From: Oscillospiraceae bacterium
Lineage (GTDB): Bacteria; Bacillota; Clostridia; Oscillospirales; Oscillospiraceae
Direction of reading: 5' to 3'
Length of the DNA stretch: 64,000 nucleotides
Assembly (NCBI GenBank): GCA_017445875.1
Contig: JAFSRZ010000048.1
Span: 1-64,000, forward strand
In this document: positions 8,918-17,452 of the stretch, in pieces
Position numbering within the stretch: the stretch's first letter is position 1
Layout: each line of letters starts with the position of its first letter
Translations under genes and position numbers: made by a program
Notes under the pieces: generated by a model
Told to the model about the DNA's origin: nothing
Databases searched by the model: none
Seen by the model: only the letters and a program-made list of their open reading frames with translations

Positions 8918-9394
8918 GTGCAAAATCCAAAGTGGAAAACGTACGCGGCGTGGATTCTGTTCACGGAGGCAGTCGGAGGGCTTTCGGGCTGGCTCACACG
9001 GCGCGGAACCCAATATTTTAATCAGGCGGTCACAAAGCCGCCCTTCACGCCGCCCGGAATTGTATTCCCGGTCGTGTGGGCGGTGCTGTTCCTGCTGATG
9101 GGTATCGGCGCGGCGCGGGTGTACCTGCAACCGGTGTCGAAAGCGCGTTCCCGGAGTTTGTTCCTGTTCCTGTTACAACTGGCCTTCAACTTCTTTTGGA
9201 GCGTGATTTTTTTCACGGTGCGGGCGTACGGCTTCGCGCTCGTGTGGCTCGTGGCGCTGTGGTGCCTCATACTCGCCATGATACTGGCTTTCCGTCAGGT
9301 CGACGCACTCGCGGCGCGTCTGCAAGTGCCGTATCTGCTGTGGGTACTGTTCGCGGCGTACCTCAACGCCGGGGTGTGGATTCTCAACCGGTGA
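8918..9394 (+). CDS. tspO: TspO/MBR family membrane protein
   Basis: A 158-residue polytopic membrane protein of the TspO/MBR (tryptophan-rich sensory protein) family. It shows the family's hallmarks: PPFTPPG after the first helix, VWAVLFLLMGI, and the FNFFWS segment, and it has five predicted helices. Family members bind porphyrins and related ligands and influence stress responses. The start is taken as GTG at 8918 because GGAGG lies 8 bases upstream; an in-frame ATG at 8894 lacks a ribosome binding site. It appears to be transcribed alone, ending near the hairpin at 9398-9421. Confidence 0.88.
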   Translation: MQNPKWKTYAAWILFTEAVGGLSGWLTRRGTQYFNQAVTKPPFTPPGIVFPVVWAVLFLLMGIGAARVYLQPVSKARSRSLFLFLLQLAFNFFWSVIFFTVRAYGFALVWLVALWCLILAMILAFRQVDALAARLQVPYLLWVLFAAYLNAGVWILNR

Positions 9395-9397
9395 ATT

Positions 9398-9421
9398 GTC
9401 GCCCCCTTTTGGGGGCGACAC
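9398..9421 (+). terminator. Perfect hairpin after tspO, related to the family A repeat end
   Basis: TGTCGCCCCC-TTTT-GGGGGCGACA is a perfect 10-bp inverted repeat four bases after the tspO stop. It has no downstream T-run, so it is at best a weak terminator. The arms match the 3' hairpin of repeat family A (GGGGGGCGACA), so it may be a relic of that repeat. Confidence 0.5.
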
Positions 9422-9423
9422 GC

Positions 9424-9452
9424 TTGCAAAATCTGTCTGGACAGGCTATAAT
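9424..9452 (+). promoter_or_regulatory. Sigma-A-type promoter for the LRR gene
   Basis: TTGCAA, 17 bases, TATAAT. The -10 is perfect and the start codon is only 26 bases downstream of it, giving a very short leader. Confidence 0.7.
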
Positions 9453-9453
9453 A

Positions 9454-9477
9454 GGCAAAGCGAAGGGAGGCTTTGCC
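9454..9477 (+). promoter_or_regulatory. Inverted repeat around the LRR gene ribosome binding site
   Basis: GGCAAAGC and GCTTTGCC form a perfect 8-bp inverted repeat, with the ribosome binding site GAAGGGAG as the loop and the ATG immediately after. Because the -10 ends at 9452, the transcript probably starts inside the left arm, so this may act as a DNA operator rather than an RNA hairpin. Confidence 0.4.
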
Positions 9478-10998
9478 ATGAAAAAATACTGGGCGGGTAT
9501 CATCTGCGTATGCTGTATGCTTCTGCTGATTCCGGCGGCGCTGGCGGGACAGGCGGACAACGCGGAACTGTTGACAGTGATTGTCGCAAGCGGGCCGTGC
9601 GGCGCGGACAAGCCCGAAGACCTCATCTGGACGCTCGACAAAACCGGGACGCTAACATTTATCGGCTCCGGCGCTGTTGCGGACTATACGTGGAATACGC
9701 AATATGAAGATATAGCCACTACGGCTCCGTGGTTTGCGTACCGCAAGCAAATCAAAAACGTGGTCTTTTCGCAGGGTATCACGCGAATCGGCGCATATGT
9801 TTTCTACGGGTGGGGAGACTACAAATTTTCCGAATTATCCTCCGTTACCATTCCGGACAGCGTGACCAGTATCGGATTTGCGGCTTTTGACGACACCGCC
9901 TTGAAACGGCTTGACATTCCGGGCAGTGTAAAGGAACTTGAGACATGTTCTTTTTGTTACATTAACAACTTGACTGAAGTAACGCTTGCCGAGGGGCTTT
10001 GCAAAATCGACGCAAGAGCGTTTGAGGGGTGCGGACAGTTGTCCTCTTTGACAATTCCCGCGTCCGTGACGGAAATCGGCGAGGATGCCTTCAAACTTTG
10101 TCCCAATTTGATATTGACGGTCAGCCCGGACAGTTACGCGTGGCGTTACGCCTTAGAAAACACGCTTCGACACAAAGTCAGCGGCGGCAACACAGTCTAT
10201 ATCGCGGGCGGGACGTGCGGCGCAAATCTCATTTGGACGCTCGACGAAAACGGCGGCATGACATTTATTGGCTCCGGCGCTATGACCGATTACGCGCACT
10301 TCAAAGACGAAGATACCGAGTTCTGGACTACTACCGCGCCGTGGTTCCCGTACCACAACCAGATTAAAAGCGTAAAGATTCCGAATGGCGTTACGCGGAT
10401 TGGTTCCAACGCGTTTTACGGCTCCAACGACCACCAGTTTCCGGCGCTGTCGGCTGTCACGCTTCCGGACAGCGTGACCAGTATCGGGGCAGTCGCGTTC
10501 TGCAACTGCGACGCGCTCACCGGAATGGACATCCCGCTCAGCGTCAAGACAATTGAAAAATGGGCGTTCAACCACTGCGACAAACTCTCCGCGCTGACAA
10601 TCCCCGCTTCCGTGACGGAAATCGGCGTTGAGGCGTTTATAGACTGCCCGAACTTGACCTTGACTGTCTATGAAAACAGTTACGCCCACCGTTACGCGCT
10701 TCTCAACAGTGTGCGTCATGAGGCGATTCCCGCTCCGTTCGCAATCCGGAGTATCGCGCAAGCCGGACAAACTATCAAAGCGGACATTGAGAACCCGTCC
10801 GGAAATTCGGTGACATTGGCGGTTGTCGCGTACGCGGAAAATGGACAGTTTATCCGGCTTGCGATAGCGGGTACGAACAGTTCCGGCGCGGTCATTGTCC
10901 CGCTGGACACCAGCGGCGCGAAAACGGTCAAGTCGGTTCTGCTCGACGGCGATACCCAAAGGCCGCTTTGTGAGGGCAAGTCGTGCGACATACAGTGA
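9478..10998 (+). CDS. Secreted BspA-like leucine-rich repeat protein
   Basis: A 506-residue protein with a Sec signal peptide (MKKYWAG..., hydrophobic core to about residue 22, likely cut after ALA). Two copies of a module follow, each starting with a cysteine-containing CGA...LIWTLD strand pair and FIGSGA, and continuing into LRR_5 (BspA-type) repeats with the SVTIPDSVTSIG pattern. A C-terminal beta domain (about 420-506) carries no sorting motif that I can see. Proteins of this family act at the cell surface in adhesion or host contact. The long upstream extension of the frame into tspO is ignored because of the signal peptide and GAAGGGAGG at the ATG. Confidence 0.85.
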   Translation: MKKYWAGIICVCCMLLLIPAALAGQADNAELLTVIVASGPCGADKPEDLIWTLDKTGTLTFIGSGAVADYTWNTQYEDIATTAPWFAYRKQIKNVVFSQGITRIGAYVFYGWGDYKFSELSSVTIPDSVTSIGFAAFDDTALKRLDIPGSVKELETCSFCYINNLTEVTLAEGLCKIDARAFEGCGQLSSLTIPASVTEIGEDAFKLCPNLILTVSPDSYAWRYALENTLRHKVSGGNTVYIAGGTCGANLIWTLDENGGMTFIGSGAMTDYAHFKDEDTEFWTTTAPWFPYHNQIKSVKIPNGVTRIGSNAFYGSNDHQFPALSAVTLPDSVTSIGAVAFCNCDALTGMDIPLSVKTIEKWAFNHCDKLSALTIPASVTEIGVEAFIDCPNLTLTVYENSYAHRYALLNSVRHEAIPAPFAIRSIAQAGQTIKADIENPSGNSVTLAVVAYAENGQFIRLAIAGTNSSGAVIVPLDTSGAKTVKSVLLDGDTQRPLCEGKSCDIQ

Positions 10999-11001
10999 CA
11001 G

Positions 11002-11034
11002 AAAATCCCTCCCCGTACAACAGGGAGGGATTTT
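11002..11034. terminator. Bidirectional terminator between LRR gene and rnfA
   Basis: AAAATCCCTCCC and GGGAGGGATTTT form a perfect 12-bp stem with a 9-base loop. The arms end in A4 and T4, so it can serve both convergent transcripts (LRR gene on plus, rnfA on minus). Confidence 0.88.
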
Positions 11035-11051
11035 CCTTTCCATGTGCCGGA

Positions 11052-11609
11052 TTACATCCCGTTGAAGGCCATCAGCGCCATAGAAATCAGTGCCGCCGTC
11101 AGCAGGTACACGGGCAGGCCGCGCACGCTTTTCGGAAGCGCGTCCTCGTCCATACGCGCCTGAATGGCGGTCATCATCACGAGTGCCGCCGCGAATATCA
11201 CGGACGCCGCAAGCGCCGCGCCGAGATTCTTACCGAACCCGTAACCGGCGCTGACACCGTGTACGAGTACGCCCAGCACAGCGGCGTTGAGCGCCACAAG
11301 AGGCCAGTTCGCCTCGACAAAGGCCGCCGTTGCGCCGTTACTGTTCCGCGCCACGCGTCCCGACAGCGCCGCACACGCCGCGACTACCAGCAGGAACAGC
11401 GGCAAAAATGCCGATTCCAGTCCCAGCGGCGACAGTACCGCGTAGTACAGCACGTACGACAGCACCGACGCGCACGCCGTGACGGCGACGGTCACGCCGC
11501 CCAGACTGCCCGCACGTTTCAGCAGAGACAGCGTGTCCGCGTCCTCGCGGGAAAAGGTCATCGTGTTGACCAGAGCGGCGGCAATTACGCCGATAACATA
11601 TTCCGTCAT
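11052..11609 (-). CDS. rnfA: Rnf complex membrane subunit RnfA
   Basis: A 185-residue membrane protein of the Rnf-Nqr_E family (RnfA/RnfE/NqrD/NqrE) with about six helices. The C-terminal LPVYLLTAALISMALMAF fits RnfA. RnfA and RnfE form the central membrane pair of the ferredoxin:NAD oxidoreductase, with an iron-sulfur site between them in solved Rnf structures. It starts 3 bases after the rnfE stop and is the last gene of the operon. RnfB normally follows RnfA in clostridial rnfCDGEAB operons; here a terminator follows instead. Confidence 0.82.
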   Translation of the reverse strand: MTEYVIGVIAAALVNTMTFSREDADTLSLLKRAGSLGGVTVAVTACASVLSYVLYYAVLSPLGLESAFLPLFLLVVAACAALSGRVARNSNGATAAFVEANWPLVALNAAVLGVLVHGVSAGYGFGKNLGAALAASVIFAAALVMMTAIQARMDEDALPKSVRGLPVYLLTAALISMALMAFNGM

Positions 11610-11612
11610 GTG

Positions 11613-12191
11613 TCACGCCTCCTCTCCGGTTTTGCCCAGCGACAGTCCGCCGGCCTTGGCGACCATCAGCAGGAACGCCAGCGCCATGAACGCCCCCGGC
11701 GCACTGTGGAAAAACGCGGGAACTTCCATGTAGTCCGGCAGGACACGCGCCCCGAATAACGTTCCAGCGCCCAGAAACTCGCGCAGAAGTCCCGCCGCGC
11801 ACAGTACCGCGACGTACCACGCCGCCGGAATTGTCAGCGCGGACGGGTTTTTGTCGGACACCATCCGGTCAAGCGCCACGCACTGCAACGCCGTCAGCGG
11901 CACGTACAGTCCGACAGCGGCGTACTGTACGGGACAATAGGCTTGCATGAGATACGCGGCGATTCCCGCCAGCGCGGAAGCCGTCGCCAGCAGTGACACC
12001 ACACGCGCCGCGCCGTTCACAACGCCGCGCAACAGGTACAAAATGACGCTTGTCAGCGCGAAAACCGCGACTGTCACCGCGCCGAGCAGAAGTCCGCCGA
12101 AGAAGCTGTCACACCCCGCTAACACGGGACATGTCCCCAGCAGGAACAGCGCGGAGACAGGAATACCCGATGACTTGTTCCATGCGTTCAT
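11613..12191 (-). CDS. rnfE: Rnf complex membrane subunit RnfE
   Basis: A 192-residue Rnf-Nqr_E family membrane protein. Its N-terminal stretch LLGTCPVLAGCDSFFGG matches the RnfE pattern (LG.CP.LA), which holds one of the conserved cysteines at the RnfA/E interface. About six helices. GGAGGGGG precedes the ATG. It lies between rnfDG and rnfA with short gaps, consistent with a tightly coupled operon. RnfA and RnfE are paralogues, and the assignment uses the N-terminal motif and gene order. Confidence 0.82.
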   Translation of the reverse strand: MNAWNKSSGIPVSALFLLGTCPVLAGCDSFFGGLLLGAVTVAVFALTSVILYLLRGVVNGAARVVSLLATASALAGIAAYLMQAYCPVQYAAVGLYVPLTALQCVALDRMVSDKNPSALTIPAAWYVAVLCAAGLLREFLGAGTLFGARVLPDYMEVPAFFHSAPGAFMALAFLLMVAKAGGLSLGKTGEEA

Positions 12192-12207
12192 ACTAATTCC
12201 CCCTCCG

Positions 12208-13755
12208 TCAATTCATCTGGTCGCCGTAAGCGATGTGGAAGTCAATGGCGGCGTTGACCGCGTTGACAACCGCCGTCGAGGAAATCGTAGCGCCGGACGC
12301 GGCGTCAATGTCGCTCCCAAGCGTCAGCGCCGCCGCCGGAATGCCCACGAACTGTCCGGTAAACGATTCCTCCTCCACTTTCATGCCAATGCCCGGCGTC
12401 TCGTTGAGTTCCGAATAGAGAATGCCGTTCAGCGTCCCGTCGGGCAGGAAGCCCACCGAAAGCGTTATGGGGGCGTCGCGCCCGTCCATTGTCCGCACGG
12501 TCACGACATGTCCGGCCGCCGCGCCCACGGCGTCCGTACCCGATACCGCCTCCTGAATGATGACTTCTCCGAACCCGGAACCCCACGCCGCGCCGTTAAG
12601 GCCTTCAATGGCCTTTTGGGTCGCGTCGGGAATGCTGAAGTCCACGGCGTCGGGCAACAGGGCGCGGTAGGCCGTGAGGCTTTCGGAGAGTTGCCGCTTC
12701 TCGACAATGCCCGCCGTCACGCCCGCGACACCGCGCAACAGTCCAACCGACACGCCCAGTACGCACACGACCGCGCACACAGCCGGAACCCATACTTTTT
12801 TGTCGAACGTAAACGGCGCGTCGTTGGCGCTGTCACGGTACGCATAGGGTTTCGGGATGATGAGTTCGTCAATCAGCGGCGTGGCGAGGTTCGACAGAAT
12901 CACGGCATAGCTTACGGAGTCGGCGGAACTCCCGAACACCCGGAAAAAGCCGCTCAATACGCCCACGCAACAGCCATAAATGAGTTGTCCGGGGGCGGTG
13001 ACAGGGGATGTCACGGGGTCAGTCGCCATGAAGAACGCCGCCATAAAGACGCCGCCGCTTGCGAGGTGTACGCACAGCAGGGGCAAATTGAACCCGTCGC
13101 CGCCGAACAGTCCCATAAACACGGCGAAGCTGACAAGAATCGAAACCGGAATGCGCCACGGAATCGCGTCAATGACCCACAAATACAGTCCGCCCAGCAG
13201 GAGCGCGAACGCCGAACAGCCGATAACGCCTCCGGCGTGTCCGGTGAATACCTGTACCACGTTGACGGCGGAGCCGGAACCCAGTTGCGCCAGCGGCGTC
13301 GCGCCGGAAACGCCGTCCACGGCGTAGTTAGTCATAGCGCTTCCGAACGACAGGAGCAGGAAACAGCGTCCGCCCAAAGCGGGATTCATAAAGTTCTTGC
13401 CCAGTCCGCCGAACAGGCACTTCACGACCAGAACCGCGAACACGGAACCAATATAGGGGATATACAGCGGCACCGACGCCGGAATGCACAGCGCCAGCAG
13501 AAGTCCGGTTAAAACGGCGCTTCCGTCGTAAAGCGTGTTTTCGCGCCCGGTCACGTAGTCAAAGACAAATTCCGTCACCACGGCGGACGCCACGCTCATC
13601 AGCACCACCAACAACGCGTGTACGCCGAAGTGCCACACTCCGAACAGCGTCGCGGGCAGGAGCGCAAGAATCACGTCGTACATGACATGTCCGGTACTCA
13701 GCGGACTGCGTACATGCGGACTGGACGAGACATTATAGGAAACAGACGGGGTCAT
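12208..13755 (-). CDS. rnfD-rnfG: Fused RnfD-RnfG flavoprotein subunit
   Basis: A 515-residue protein. Residues about 1-320 are an RnfD/NqrB domain with about ten helices and its covalent FMN site GVSGATPL (Thr153). Residues about 330-515 are an RnfG domain: a membrane anchor, then an FMN-binding domain ending in DAASGATISS (expected FMN threonine Thr490). Both SGAT motifs are intact. RnfD and RnfG are usually separate genes; here no stop or start lies between them. The ATG overlaps the rnfC stop (ATGA), so translation is coupled. Covalent FMN attachment needs ApbE, which is not in this window. No frameshift is needed to read through. Confidence 0.88.
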   Translation of the reverse strand: MTPSVSYNVSSSPHVRSPLSTGHVMYDVILALLPATLFGVWHFGVHALLVVLMSVASAVVTEFVFDYVTGRENTLYDGSAVLTGLLLALCIPASVPLYIPYIGSVFAVLVVKCLFGGLGKNFMNPALGGRCFLLLSFGSAMTNYAVDGVSGATPLAQLGSGSAVNVVQVFTGHAGGVIGCSAFALLLGGLYLWVIDAIPWRIPVSILVSFAVFMGLFGGDGFNLPLLCVHLASGGVFMAAFFMATDPVTSPVTAPGQLIYGCCVGVLSGFFRVFGSSADSVSYAVILSNLATPLIDELIIPKPYAYRDSANDAPFTFDKKVWVPAVCAVVCVLGVSVGLLRGVAGVTAGIVEKRQLSESLTAYRALLPDAVDFSIPDATQKAIEGLNGAAWGSGFGEVIIQEAVSGTDAVGAAAGHVVTVRTMDGRDAPITLSVGFLPDGTLNGILYSELNETPGIGMKVEEESFTGQFVGIPAAALTLGSDIDAASGATISSTAVVNAVNAAIDFHIAYGDQMN

Positions 13756-15110
13756 TTCGCGCCACCTCCCTGTTGCGCCGCACGGCGGGCCTCAAGAATA
13801 GCCCCCTTGGCGTCTTTGAATAACTGCATGAGCGGACGTTTCGCCGGGCAGACGTACGTACAAGACCCGCACGAAATACACTCCAGCCCGTACAGGCGGT
13901 TTTCGTACTTCCAGTAATCCTTGCGTTCCGCCGCGACGCCCATCATCTGCGGCGTAAGCCCCATCGGGCAGACTTCGTTACAGCGTCCGCAACGGATACA
14001 CGGTGTCAGCTTCCTTTCGGCCTCCTCCACGCCGTCGACAGTGAGAAGCGTCAGCGCGTTGCTGGCCTTCTGTACCGGTACGTCCAAGTCGGCGATAGCG
14101 ATACCCATCATAGCGCCGCCCGCAATGGCTTTCCGGATTTCCGCGCCGTCGGCGAGGCCTCCCGCCGCCTCGAACAGTTCCCGGAACGACGTACCCACCC
14201 GGACAATGAAGTTACCCGGATTCCTGACCGCCGGTCCCGTGACTGTGACAGCGCGTCGAATCAGCGGCGTAGCGAGACAGACCGCCTCATAAATGGCGTA
14301 CACCGTGGAAACATTGTCCACAATGCACCCGGCTTCGGCGGGAAGCTGGCTCATTTTCGTATCTTTGCCCGCGACAACTTTGATTATCGACTTTTCGCCG
14401 CCCTGCGGGTACTTCGTCGGCGCGGGCTGGACGCGGATGTTTTGCGACATCGTGACCGCCTCTGTCATGGCGGCAATGGCTTCGGGCTTGTTCTCCTCAA
14501 TGACAATCACGCCCTGCGCCTTCGGGAACAGGGACAGCATGATTTCCAGTCCCGTGACGATTTCCCCGGCGTGGGTTCTCATTAACTGGTCGTCGCAAGT
14601 GATATACGGCTCACACTCCGCGCCGTTCACAATGACATATTCGATACCGTCCGGGTTTTTGGGTTCGAGCTTGACCGGCGTCGGGAACGACGCGCCGCCC
14701 ATGCCCACAATACCGGCGTCCCGGATTCTCTGCATAATGGTGTCACGGTTCATCTTGCGGAAGTCGGCCTTGTCGCCCATGCCCTTGACGGCGCGGAATT
14801 TGCCGTCGTTGTCGACAACGACGCTTTCCACGAGATTCCCCATCACGGTACGGCGCTTCTCAATGGCCTTGACCGTCCCGGAACAGGAACTACAAATGTT
14901 AGACGACACATAGCCGTCCTGTTCGGCGAGAACCTGCCCGACAAGAACCTTGTCGCCGACTTTCACAGTCACTTTAGCGGGTTTCCCGATGTGTTGCGAG
15001 ACGGGGAACACTAATTCCCCCTTGGGCTCGTACACCGTCAAGGCCGCGTCTCTGGAATACGCTTTGCCGTCGTCGGGGTGTACGCCGCCGCGAAATGTAC
15101 GTTTCGTCAT
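13752..15110 (-). CDS. rnfC: Rnf complex NADH-binding iron-sulfur subunit RnfC
   Basis: A 452-residue peripheral subunit. It contains an N-terminal beta domain, the Rossmann-like NAD(H)/FMN domain (GMGGASFPTPVKL and VNGAECEPYITCD, as in Complex I NuoF relatives), a SLBB-type segment and two 4Fe-4S motifs (CIRCGRCNEVCP, CISCGSCTYVCP). RnfC oxidises or reduces NAD(H) on the cytoplasmic side. ATG at 15110 has GAGG at 7 bases; a GTG two codons upstream is possible. A family A repeat separates it from the flavoprotein gene upstream in the same operon. Confidence 0.93.
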   Translation of the reverse strand: MTKRTFRGGVHPDDGKAYSRDAALTVYEPKGELVFPVSQHIGKPAKVTVKVGDKVLVGQVLAEQDGYVSSNICSSCSGTVKAIEKRRTVMGNLVESVVVDNDGKFRAVKGMGDKADFRKMNRDTIMQRIRDAGIVGMGGASFPTPVKLEPKNPDGIEYVIVNGAECEPYITCDDQLMRTHAGEIVTGLEIMLSLFPKAQGVIVIEENKPEAIAAMTEAVTMSQNIRVQPAPTKYPQGGEKSIIKVVAGKDTKMSQLPAEAGCIVDNVSTVYAIYEAVCLATPLIRRAVTVTGPAVRNPGNFIVRVGTSFRELFEAAGGLADGAEIRKAIAGGAMMGIAIADLDVPVQKASNALTLLTVDGVEEAERKLTPCIRCGRCNEVCPMGLTPQMMGVAAERKDYWKYENRLYGLECISCGSCTYVCPAKRPLMQLFKDAKGAILEARRAAQQGGGAK

Positions 15111-15130
15111 ATACACACCTCAATTTTCGT

Positions 15131-15283
15131 CTAACTGTGCGGGTGGAATTTCCTTGCCCTCCCCCTCTGGGGGAGGGTGGCGCGTCAGCGCCGGGTTGGG
15201 GCGTTTTCGTCCCCCCTCTGTCGCCTTACGGCGACATCGCCCCCCAAAGGGGGGCGACAAGAGCGCGTCAACCGCACAGGTCG
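15131..15283 (+). mobile_element. Family A repeat copy A2: MITE-like element in the tat-rnf operon
   Basis: 153 bases bounded by imperfect terminal inverted repeats (CTAACTGTGCGG at the left, CCGCACAGGTCG at the right). They are flanked by an 8-bp near-direct repeat, ATTTTCGT (15123-15130) and ATTTTTGT (15284-15291), which looks like a target-site duplication with one change. Inside are the family's hairpins. It encodes no transposase. It sits between the flavoprotein gene and rnfC. Confidence 0.75.
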
Positions 15284-15299
15284 ATTTTTGTCCGTCCGG

Positions 15300-17378
15300 T
15301 TATATCGCGGAGAGAACAAGCGCCGCGTGGCGTCCGAAAGTCATACTCCGGCCGCACGCCAGACCCGTAAAGAGATTGGGGTAGTTGTTGGCGAAGAAGC
15401 CGCCCGAACAGTCACCCGCCGCGTACAGGCCTTCAATAACTGTGCCGTCCTCCCGCAGTACCTGCATGTCGGTGTTGATTCGTACGCCGTCCAGTGTGGT
15501 CAGGTGCCACGCGGCAGTACGTACGCCGTAATAAGGCGCCTGATTCACCGGCGTCAGACGGTGCTTGGCCTTGCCGTAGTCCTCATCCTTGCCCTGCATG
15601 CAAAGGACGTTGTAGCGCTGGACAGTGTTAATAAACGGCTCGGCGGGAATGTGGAGTTTCTCGGCGAGTTCCTGCAAGGTGTCGGCCTTCTGAATGTAAC
15701 CCTTCTCAATGAGTTCCTCGTTGGACTTCCAGCAGTCGTCGTAATAGCGGTTCGGGGGCGCGCCGTTGTCGAAGTCCCACAGCCGACAGCAACCCACTTC
15801 TTGGAATTGCTTGGTATACTCTTTGTTATTCGCGTCGAAAATGTCACAGTAGGTATGATTCGGCTGCATCATCATCGCGTGAAGCATGAACTCATACGGA
15901 CCCGATTCGTTACAAAAGCGTTCGCCTTTCAGGTTGACTTTCAGGAACGGTTGTTCCCCGAACCAGAACCATTCCCCGGACGTGTCCGCGCCCGCGGTCT
16001 CGTCGGGCTTGACACAACAGCGGTTGAACATCATGGATGTGTGTATGGGGTCCATCTCCGCGCCCGCCCAGAGCATGGCCTTAATGCCCGAACCGTCACA
16101 GCGCGAGCCGATACGGCACTGTACTTTCATTTTCTGCGTCATGGGCTGGAGCGCGTTCATCATGGGCGTATTCATCAGATAGCCGCCCGCGCACATGATG
16201 ACACCCTTTTTCGTGTTGATTTTGATATAGTGCTGGTCGTTCTGGTCCTGCGCGATAGCCCCGACAACTTTGCCTTTCTCGTTCTGTACCAGACGAATCA
16301 AGGCCGTATCGCAACGGATAACTTTTTCCGGGTCGTATTTCAGGCTTTTCAGGTAGTCCGTAAAGACGGCGTTTGTCGTGACTGTGGCGTCGTCCTTGTA
16401 CTTGGCTTTCTTTTCGGGACTGTGACCGGTGGCGTAGGCCTTGTCCCGTTCGGGATATCTGGTGTCGCCGACCGCGCCCTCATGCCAGATAGTATATTTG
16501 CCGGAATCCTCTAAAATGCCGCCAATCCATTCAATGGCCTCGGCGCTGTTGTCCGCCCAGAAACGCACAAGGTCAAAGTTGACGTACCCGGTACCATAGC
16601 GTACAATGTCCTCAATGGCCTCCATTTTGTCAATGGCGGTCGCCGGGAATTTCTTTGCGGTCTGCTTCTGCCACTTGGTGTCGATAGCGCCCATGTCGCC
16701 CCGGACACTCGTCGGCTCAGCGTTCTTCTCGATGACAAGCACATCCGCGTCCGCTTCGGCGGCGGTCATGAGTGCCGGCCATCCGGCGGTACCAAGTCCG
16801 ACAATCAGGATACCCGTGTCCACGGTTTCCGTAATGTCGGCGTCGGCGATTTCGGGAGCCTCTCCCAACCAGTCGGACGCCGCCGAATCGTCGGACTTGC
16901 TGATTTCCACGGCCTGTCCGCTGGCCTGCGAGATACAGTCCGCCGCCGCCGTGCGGATTGCGTTCGACGTGACAGTAGCCGTCGCCACTACGTCCACGTC
17001 CGCCGACTGCTTCGCCAAAATCGCCTGCGCCATCTGGTCGCCGATTTTGCCGCCGATATCGGGTGTCTCCCCGGACACGTCAATCTCGACATTGGTTATC
17101 TTGGTTTCGTCGAAAGTCATGGTCACTTTCACGTCACTGTCGATACCACGGGCGGAAGCGCTGTACGTGCCGGGCTTGAACGTCAAGCCGCTTGTGGCCT
17201 GTGCAAGTTCGGCCTGCATGCCCTCCGACAAGTTCTCCATGCCGGAGACCATCCCCGACGCCTGTTCCGCCGCCGGGGCGCTTCCCACCTTTTCCAGTAC
17301 GCCCAGCGCCGCGATACTCGCTACGCCTGCCGCCAGACCTTTTACGAATGTCCGCCGGGTGATTTCTTTATCTGCCAT
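15300..17378 (-). CDS. Tat-exported flavinylated reductase (FMN-bind plus FAD_binding_2)
   Basis: A 692-residue protein. Residues 1-35 are a Tat signal (TRRTFVKG, then a hydrophobic stretch). An FMN-bind domain covers about 65-155, with D-V-V-A-T-A-T-V-T-S around Thr135 in place of the usual SGAT motif. A fumarate-reductase-type FAD domain follows (GLGTAG at 194-199; C-terminal GLYAAGDCSGGF). Relatives such as UrdA reduce activated double bonds of carboxylates outside the cytoplasm. The substrate here is unknown. The ATG at 17378 follows AAGGAGG. No lipobox or CxxCH heme motif is evident, so electrons would come through flavins; the adjacent Rnf genes are the obvious donor (inference). Confidence 0.88.
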   Translation of the reverse strand: MADKEITRRTFVKGLAAGVASIAALGVLEKVGSAPAAEQASGMVSGMENLSEGMQAELAQATSGLTFKPGTYSASARGIDSDVKVTMTFDETKITNVEIDVSGETPDIGGKIGDQMAQAILAKQSADVDVVATATVTSNAIRTAAADCISQASGQAVEISKSDDSAASDWLGEAPEIADADITETVDTGILIVGLGTAGWPALMTAAEADADVLVIEKNAEPTSVRGDMGAIDTKWQKQTAKKFPATAIDKMEAIEDIVRYGTGYVNFDLVRFWADNSAEAIEWIGGILEDSGKYTIWHEGAVGDTRYPERDKAYATGHSPEKKAKYKDDATVTTNAVFTDYLKSLKYDPEKVIRCDTALIRLVQNEKGKVVGAIAQDQNDQHYIKINTKKGVIMCAGGYLMNTPMMNALQPMTQKMKVQCRIGSRCDGSGIKAMLWAGAEMDPIHTSMMFNRCCVKPDETAGADTSGEWFWFGEQPFLKVNLKGERFCNESGPYEFMLHAMMMQPNHTYCDIFDANNKEYTKQFQEVGCCRLWDFDNGAPPNRYYDDCWKSNEELIEKGYIQKADTLQELAEKLHIPAEPFINTVQRYNVLCMQGKDEDYGKAKHRLTPVNQAPYYGVRTAAWHLTTLDGVRINTDMQVLREDGTVIEGLYAAGDCSGGFFANNYPNLFTGLACGRSMTFGRHAALVLSAI

Positions 17379-17452
17379 CCAAATTCCTCCTTCTAAATAT
17401 CCGCTCCAAATGGGTTGAAACTTCATCGGGCAACAAGTCCCGACTGTCTCCG

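Noticed and set aside
9076..9477. Upstream extension of the LRR gene frame into tspO
   Set aside because: A signal peptide, ribosome binding site and promoter place the start at 9478.
15095..15384. Open frames across the family A and B repeats (PPLSPYGDI-type peptides)
   Set aside because: The same peptide recurs wherever the repeat lies and stops at its edges; it is repeat DNA, not a gene, apart from the in-frame case at 32256.
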